Assembly: GCA_032622095.1 (NCBI GenBank)
Contig: CP136061.1
Coordinates: 60,945,627 to 61,009,626 of the forward strand
Source: Siphonodentalium dalli
Lineage: Eukaryota > Mollusca > Scaphopoda > Gadilida > Siphonodentaliidae
DNA: 64,000 nucleotides
Direction: 5' to 3'
The notes beneath the pieces are model-generated. The model did no database searches, was not told the DNA's origin, and worked only from the letters and a program-made list of their open reading frames with translations. The position numbers and the translations under genes are program-made. Of this stretch, positions 59,373 to 64,000 are shown piece by piece; position 1 is the first letter of the stretch; each line of letters starts with the position of its first letter.

Positions 59373-59764
59373 CCCTTTACCCAACAAAACGGCCCTGTGC
59401 CAATGCATTCTCTTATATATGCGAGTCGACCATAGGTCGCCTCGCATATATAAGAGAATGAATTGGCTTAACACATTAAAAATTATAAAATTGTTAAAGA
59501 ATGTAAGAAAAAATGGTAAAAAGTGTTAAAAAAAGATTTTTTTTAGGCCAATGCATTCTCTTATATATGCGAGGCGACCTATGGTCGACTCGCATATATA
59601 AGAGAATGCATTGGCACAGGGCATAACTGTAACTATCACAATGTGGTCAAGGAGCCGGTTCCAATGATATCCATATGTGTATGGTTCTATTGAGACAGCC
59701 CGAAGATATTTTAGGCTGTTGAAGCTTTATTTGGCCGGTTTTGGCCGGTTTGTTGGGTAAAGGG
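59373..59764. mobile_element. TTAA element T6 with two T1-type hairpins
   Basis: TTAA at 59369-59372 and 59765-59768. TIRs CCCTTTACCCAACAAAACGG and the inverse TTTGTTGGGTAAAGGG. Inside are two hairpins with T1 cores (59400-59466 and 59549-59617) and, on the right, GGCCGGTTTTGGCCGGTTT. The core is shared with T1 but the ends are different. Confidence 0.7.
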
Positions 59765-59768
59765 TTAA

Positions 59769-60564
59769 AAGCGTATTAGGTGTATTAGGTTTTCACATTA
59801 TCATACGGTTTTATGTGACCGAACAGTCAGCCTAACAGGCATTATATGGCTGACAACTGCTGCAACACTCTAGGGAGAAGTGCGTTTGAAGAAAGCGCGG
59901 GTTATGCAGTATATAGTGCAGTATATATAGTAGTGATTTGGATAGCACGTATGTATATCTCGAAATGAATGTATGGAACGTGTGTACAATACATGTACAT
60001 TTTTAACGTCGGAACGTAATGTGACATGCGCTTAGCATGGCACATAGTCAGCAATCTGCAACTAATGATGGTCTTATTAACACATTTTGGCATCTTTTCA
60101 ACTCATTGGGAGTAATTTCCAAAAATATCTAAATTCTAGTTTTGGCATAAAATAAAATCATATTTTTGAGGGTAATTTCTAAAATATTTTCCGCTCCAGG
60201 ATCCAGCTTCCACCTCAAAATTTGGACCTATATGTCATATTTATATTTAGCATCGAAACTTCATTAATTTGCCTAGCAGCCATCCTCCCCTTTCTTTTGA
60301 CATCCATACATTTATGTATACCACCTTCATTATGTGGGCTAATTATATGACGTATAGGTTTTAAGCCATTATTTCTTTCACTATACACATGTTGACAAAT
60401 GCAAAGGCCTTAGAATGAATTTGGCATGCCCCTAACGAACCGTTAGCCAGTGCTTCATTCTGACTTGTTATTGTCATTCCGGAGGGTTGATGTTATTTTC
60501 GTTGACCCGGACAGATGTGTCACCTTGTCAGACAACCTGTATTGGTTAACATACAAAACAATGT
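59769..60564. other. Unrecognised spacer
   Basis: No gene recognised. Confidence 0.35.
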
Positions 60565-61167
60565 ATGGAACGTGTGTACAATGCATCTACAGAGCTGGAT
60601 TTTTCGAATACGAATCCGTGTTTTTCTCGGTATAATAGTCGACTAGGGCCATCACTGTTTACGGCCTGTTCTCGTGAGAATAAGCACACATATTTCAGAC
60701 AGAGTCTCACTGATGAATGCTCAAAAACGGGAAGTAATAAATTACGAACATACCGACTTTTCAAACTTAAGTACGAAATAGAACCTTATCTTCTTCACAC
60801 ACCATCAATAGAAAATAGAATCGTTTTTACTAGACTGCGTATAAGTAATCATAAACTGGCTATTGAAAAGGGACGCCACACCCAACCACCGACGGCATTG
60901 GAACAAAGACTATGTATATTTTGTTCCGATGATGCTATTGAAGATGAAAAACACTTTCTTTTGGAATGTAGTGCTTACCGCACACCGCGGCTCGAACTAA
61001 TAACTCTTATGAAGACACAGTTCCCAGACTTTGAAAACATGACACAAACTGAACAGCTTGTCAAAATCCTATCCAACAATATTTCAAATTCATGCACTTC
61101 AATATGTCATATAATCCGAAAATTATTTTCCGCACGCGATGAGCTTCGCCTCATAAGCAATGAATAA
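60565..61167 (+). mobile_element. LINE ORF2 C-terminal region (200 aa, open)
   Basis: An uninterrupted frame with SNKLRTYRLFKLKYEIEPYL, RIVFTRLRISNHKLAIEKGR and CIFCSDDAIEDEKHFLLEC (CX2CX9HX4C). This is the arrangement that ends many non-LTR ORF2 proteins ('NKLRTY..FK...E.YL ... LRIS.H.L.IE.GR ... C.FC...IEDE.HFLL.C'). The start ATG is simply the first in frame. No RT, endonuclease or 3' repeat tail is recognisable, so it is a truncated element despite the open frame. Confidence 0.7.
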
Positions 61168-62594
61168 ATGAAGACGAGACGACCCTATGCACATTCAGCT
61201 GTACTTAAATGGTTATATATTACCATCTATTATTATATCATTTATTGTATTGTTCAATGTACAACTATATATTAATATGTTTGCATACTGTCCTTATAAG
61301 GATGTTTTGCCTATTAAACTTATATTATCTAACGGGCGTATTTTAATGAGCGAAATACGCTCATATTGACATTATTTAATCTCACCTAAATGTGATCATA
61401 AAAGTAACTCCCTGGCTGCCATCTTGACCTCCCTCTGGTATGAAGTTGATCAATTTTGATCCTAATGGACTACATCAGTAGCCACATATTATGGTTCTTC
61501 TCAGTTCCGTTTCAGAGTTCTGCCGATTTCCTTTAAAACATATGGCCAGAATCCCAAAAGAGGTTTTCGGCAAAATTTCATGCTGCCACTTTAAAATGAA
61601 TTTGGCATGCAACAAAACAACGAAACAAAAACCAGGTCCTGTAACGTTTTTTGCCTTTGTTTACATAACAAAGGAAAAACATTTGACAATAACATACTGT
61701 TTATGCCATATTTCTGATTGGTATAAGGACAAAGTATGTCTATTCTTTACTATTATTTCTGTTTATAGGGATTTTTGACGGAGTTAAACATTTAACAGCT
61801 TACCCACCACCAACGCCGCCCGAATCTTTAATGAGACACATTTAAAATAGATCAAAACAATAAACACATTCCATACCAAAGTTAGTAAATTTCGCATTAA
61901 AAAGTGGTCCAAACTGTTTGTGAAATGTTATACCGCGTTCTGTAAAATCAAATTTTTGAGGGATCGGAAGGGGCTAGGATCCCAAGAATTACCTATTTCA
62001 TTGCCCAATGATCAGTTAAATATAAAGATACCAAATACAGTCACAATTATCAACCAGTTGCAAACAGCAGAAACTGATCTAGAAGATATAAGTGAAAAGG
62101 CGTCATATTTTTCACTTCAGGCGGCGATTTTGGAGGACATTTTGAATATATGAAATTTATTCATACCCATAAATAAGAGTAGAGGTACTCAATTGTCAAT
62201 ATAATGACATATCGCTCGACTTAATACCTCATAAACTTCCTGAGTAATTGCGAATAGAAATTTACCAGGTCGGAAATTCGATTTTGGCGGCCATCTTCGA
62301 TTGAATGACCGATAACTCTAGAAAGCCCTAATAGCCAGATGGCAAACTACCGGCAAATTGAAGGACTGATATCATAACCAGAAAAAAATATGTATAGGGG
62401 GAGGGGGGTCTACATGCAGCTCACGCTCTAATACTGCATATACTCCGTGTTTTGTTCAGACGCACAGCGCCCTCAACTGTGACAACTTTTGGGAGCCGTG
62501 CAGTTCTATCACATACATGTATATACGTAAGATAATGCGGAAATCACACACAATAGTCATTAAAAGCAATTTAAATGAAAGTGTCAATGACAAT
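61168..62594. other. No recognisable gene
   Basis: Frames of 95 codons (61491-61778) and 77 codons (61920-62153) show no known motif. A small hairpin (GGGCGTATTT...GAAATACGCTC) lies at 61334-61361. Confidence 0.35.
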
Positions 62595-64000
62595 GTAGCT
62601 CAACTTGTGGGGGCATTAATAATGTTATGCTGAGCAGAAGGAAAGTCAAAAAGTTCCAGTAAATGGACTGTATTGTGTAAATAAAAATAATTTCATTTCA
62701 AACATTTCTGCACTAAATGTGGACTGAAGGGTGTGCCGATGGATTCAAATGTGAAATCCAAGATGGCTCCAGTAACCAATGTTTTTTAAAACAAATTTCG
62801 GAGGAATTAGACAGTTTCCATCTAGAGGTCACACCAAAGAACCATATGAAGTTTGGATGAGGGATGTAAGGTGTGCCAAAGGATTTTAGTCATGAACAGA
62901 ATAAAATCCAAATGGCCGCTGGCGACCACGTTTTTTAACAAATTTTAGCAAATATCATTGACTCCTATCTAGAGGTCACCCTGAAGATCCATCAGAAGTT
63001 TTGTGAGGATCGGATGAAGATGTTGCCTGTAGGTTGTGCCAAATGATTTAGTCATGCAAAGAGTAAAACTTTAGATGGCCACTGGGAAACATGTTTTTCA
63101 ACGAATTTCTGTCAAAATAGGAGGCTCCCATTTAGGGGTCACACGAAGGCCCATGCATGTGCAGTTTGTGACGATCGGTTGAGATGTGTGGCCTGTAGGG
63201 TGTGCCAAAGGATTTAGTCATGCAAAGAGTAAATCCAAGATGGTTGCCGCGGCGGCCATGTTTTCCGAAAATTGTTCAAACTGTATAGCTCCCATCTAAA
63301 GATGATTCTTAACATGCCTGTAAATTTAAAAACAATTCTCCTGCGGAGTGTGCTGGTGGTTTCAAATTTGAATTCCAAAATGGCTGCTGGCGGCCATGTT
63401 TTTAAACAAAAATAGGAGGCTCCCATCTAGAGGTGGCCGCGAAGATCCATATGAAGTTTAGTGATGATCGGATGAGGAATGGGGTCTGTATGGTGCGCCA
63501 AAGGATTTAGTCATACAAAGTAAATTCCAAGATGGCCGCTATGTTTTTCAACGAATTTCGGTCAAAATAGGAGGCTCCTATCTAGAGGTCATCCAGAAGA
63601 TTCGTGTGCACTTTGGTAAACATCAGATGAGGGATGTGGTATGTAGGGTGTACCAAAGGATTTAATCATGCAAAGAGTAAACTCAAAGATGGCTGCCGGC
63701 GGCCATGTTTTTCTGTAAATTTTCAATATTCCAATAAATGCGGACTGCGGGACGTCCCTATGGATTCAAATTTAAAACCCCAAGATGGCAAATTCCAAAA
63801 TGGCCGCGGGCGGCCATGTTTTTCAACAAATTTTGGTCCAAATAGGAGGCGCCCATCTAGATGTCACCCCGAATATCCATATGAAGTTTGGTGTTGATCG
63901 GACGAGGGACGTGGACTGTAGGGTGTTCGAACGGATTTAGTCATGTAAAGAGTAAAATCCGAGATGGCTTCCGGTGGACATGTTTTTCATCGATCGAAAA
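62595..64000 (-). repeat. Inverted A/B repeat element (runs off the window)
   Basis: Starts with a 'tagctcaacttg' motif (about 62598). From about 62710 it consists of reverse-oriented A and B units: 'gggtgtgccaaaggatttagtcatgc', 'caagatggc(t/c)g', 'ggcggccatgtttttcaacaaattt', 'gaggctcccatctagaggtcac'. At least seven unit junctions are visible up to the right edge. Opposite orientation to the arrays at 5-23 kb. Confidence 0.65.

Overview
This is a gene-poor, AT-rich stretch of animal nuclear DNA that is dominated by repeats. There are no bacterial-type operons, ribosome binding sites or dense ORFs. The repeat content (TTAA-flanked hairpin MITEs, GTCCGTCC-headed repeats, 'cataactctgg' repeats, CR1/jockey-like non-LTR elements, poly-C runs, tRNA-headed SINEs) looks like a mollusc, probably a bivalve. 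That assignment rests on repeat style alone. I found no convincingly intact host gene.

Layout. 1-5 kb: mostly unrecognised, with a 137-bp inverted repeat, a TTAA MITE and a hairpin MITE. 5.1-7.2 kb: two arrays of an alternating 'A/B' repeat and another hairpin MITE. 7.3-11.5 kb: three end-to-end copies (+,+,-) of one TIR element sharing TAA trinucleotides. 14-15.1 kb: a 184-bp tandem duplication and a minus-strand LINE remnant. 16.5-19.6 kb: a large A/B element interrupted by a LINE-like insert that carries a coiled-coil ORF. 17,602-25,760: a head-to-tail duplication of 4,079 bp, with one base difference between copies. 25.8-27.4 kb: a cluster of MITEs and a SINE tail. 28.25-28.6 kb: a degenerate minisatellite. 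32.5-37.9 kb: several TIR or palindromic elements, two of them abutting at one shared TTAA. 40.65-40.93 kb: a perfect-centre palindrome built from a 44-bp tandem repeat. 41.0-42.5 kb: a minus-strand reverse-transcriptase relic.

43.4-50.75 kb is the most interesting part. It is a nearly full-length but broken copy of a large uncharacterised metazoan protein family. Toward its C-terminal half the family has an order of acidic motifs resembling PIN/FEN/XPG nucleases (VLDG, VIDGYG, HAESDAD, GEDTN). Inside this relic a 29-codon (87-bp) piece carrying the HAESDAD motif has been amplified to about 45 tandem copies (46,059-49,950), including a 786-bp higher-order repeat. The flanks of the array read as the family sequence before and after that single motif, so the origin of this coding-derived minisatellite is visible in the sequence.

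50.8-64 kb: a tandem duplication, a SINE/MITE nest, Pol III promoter-like heads, two LINE ORF2 C-terminal relics (one with an ATCGT-repeat tail), a CA microsatellite, two TTAA MITEs, and an inverted A/B array running off the right edge. Family assignments are from memory of motif patterns; no search was run.
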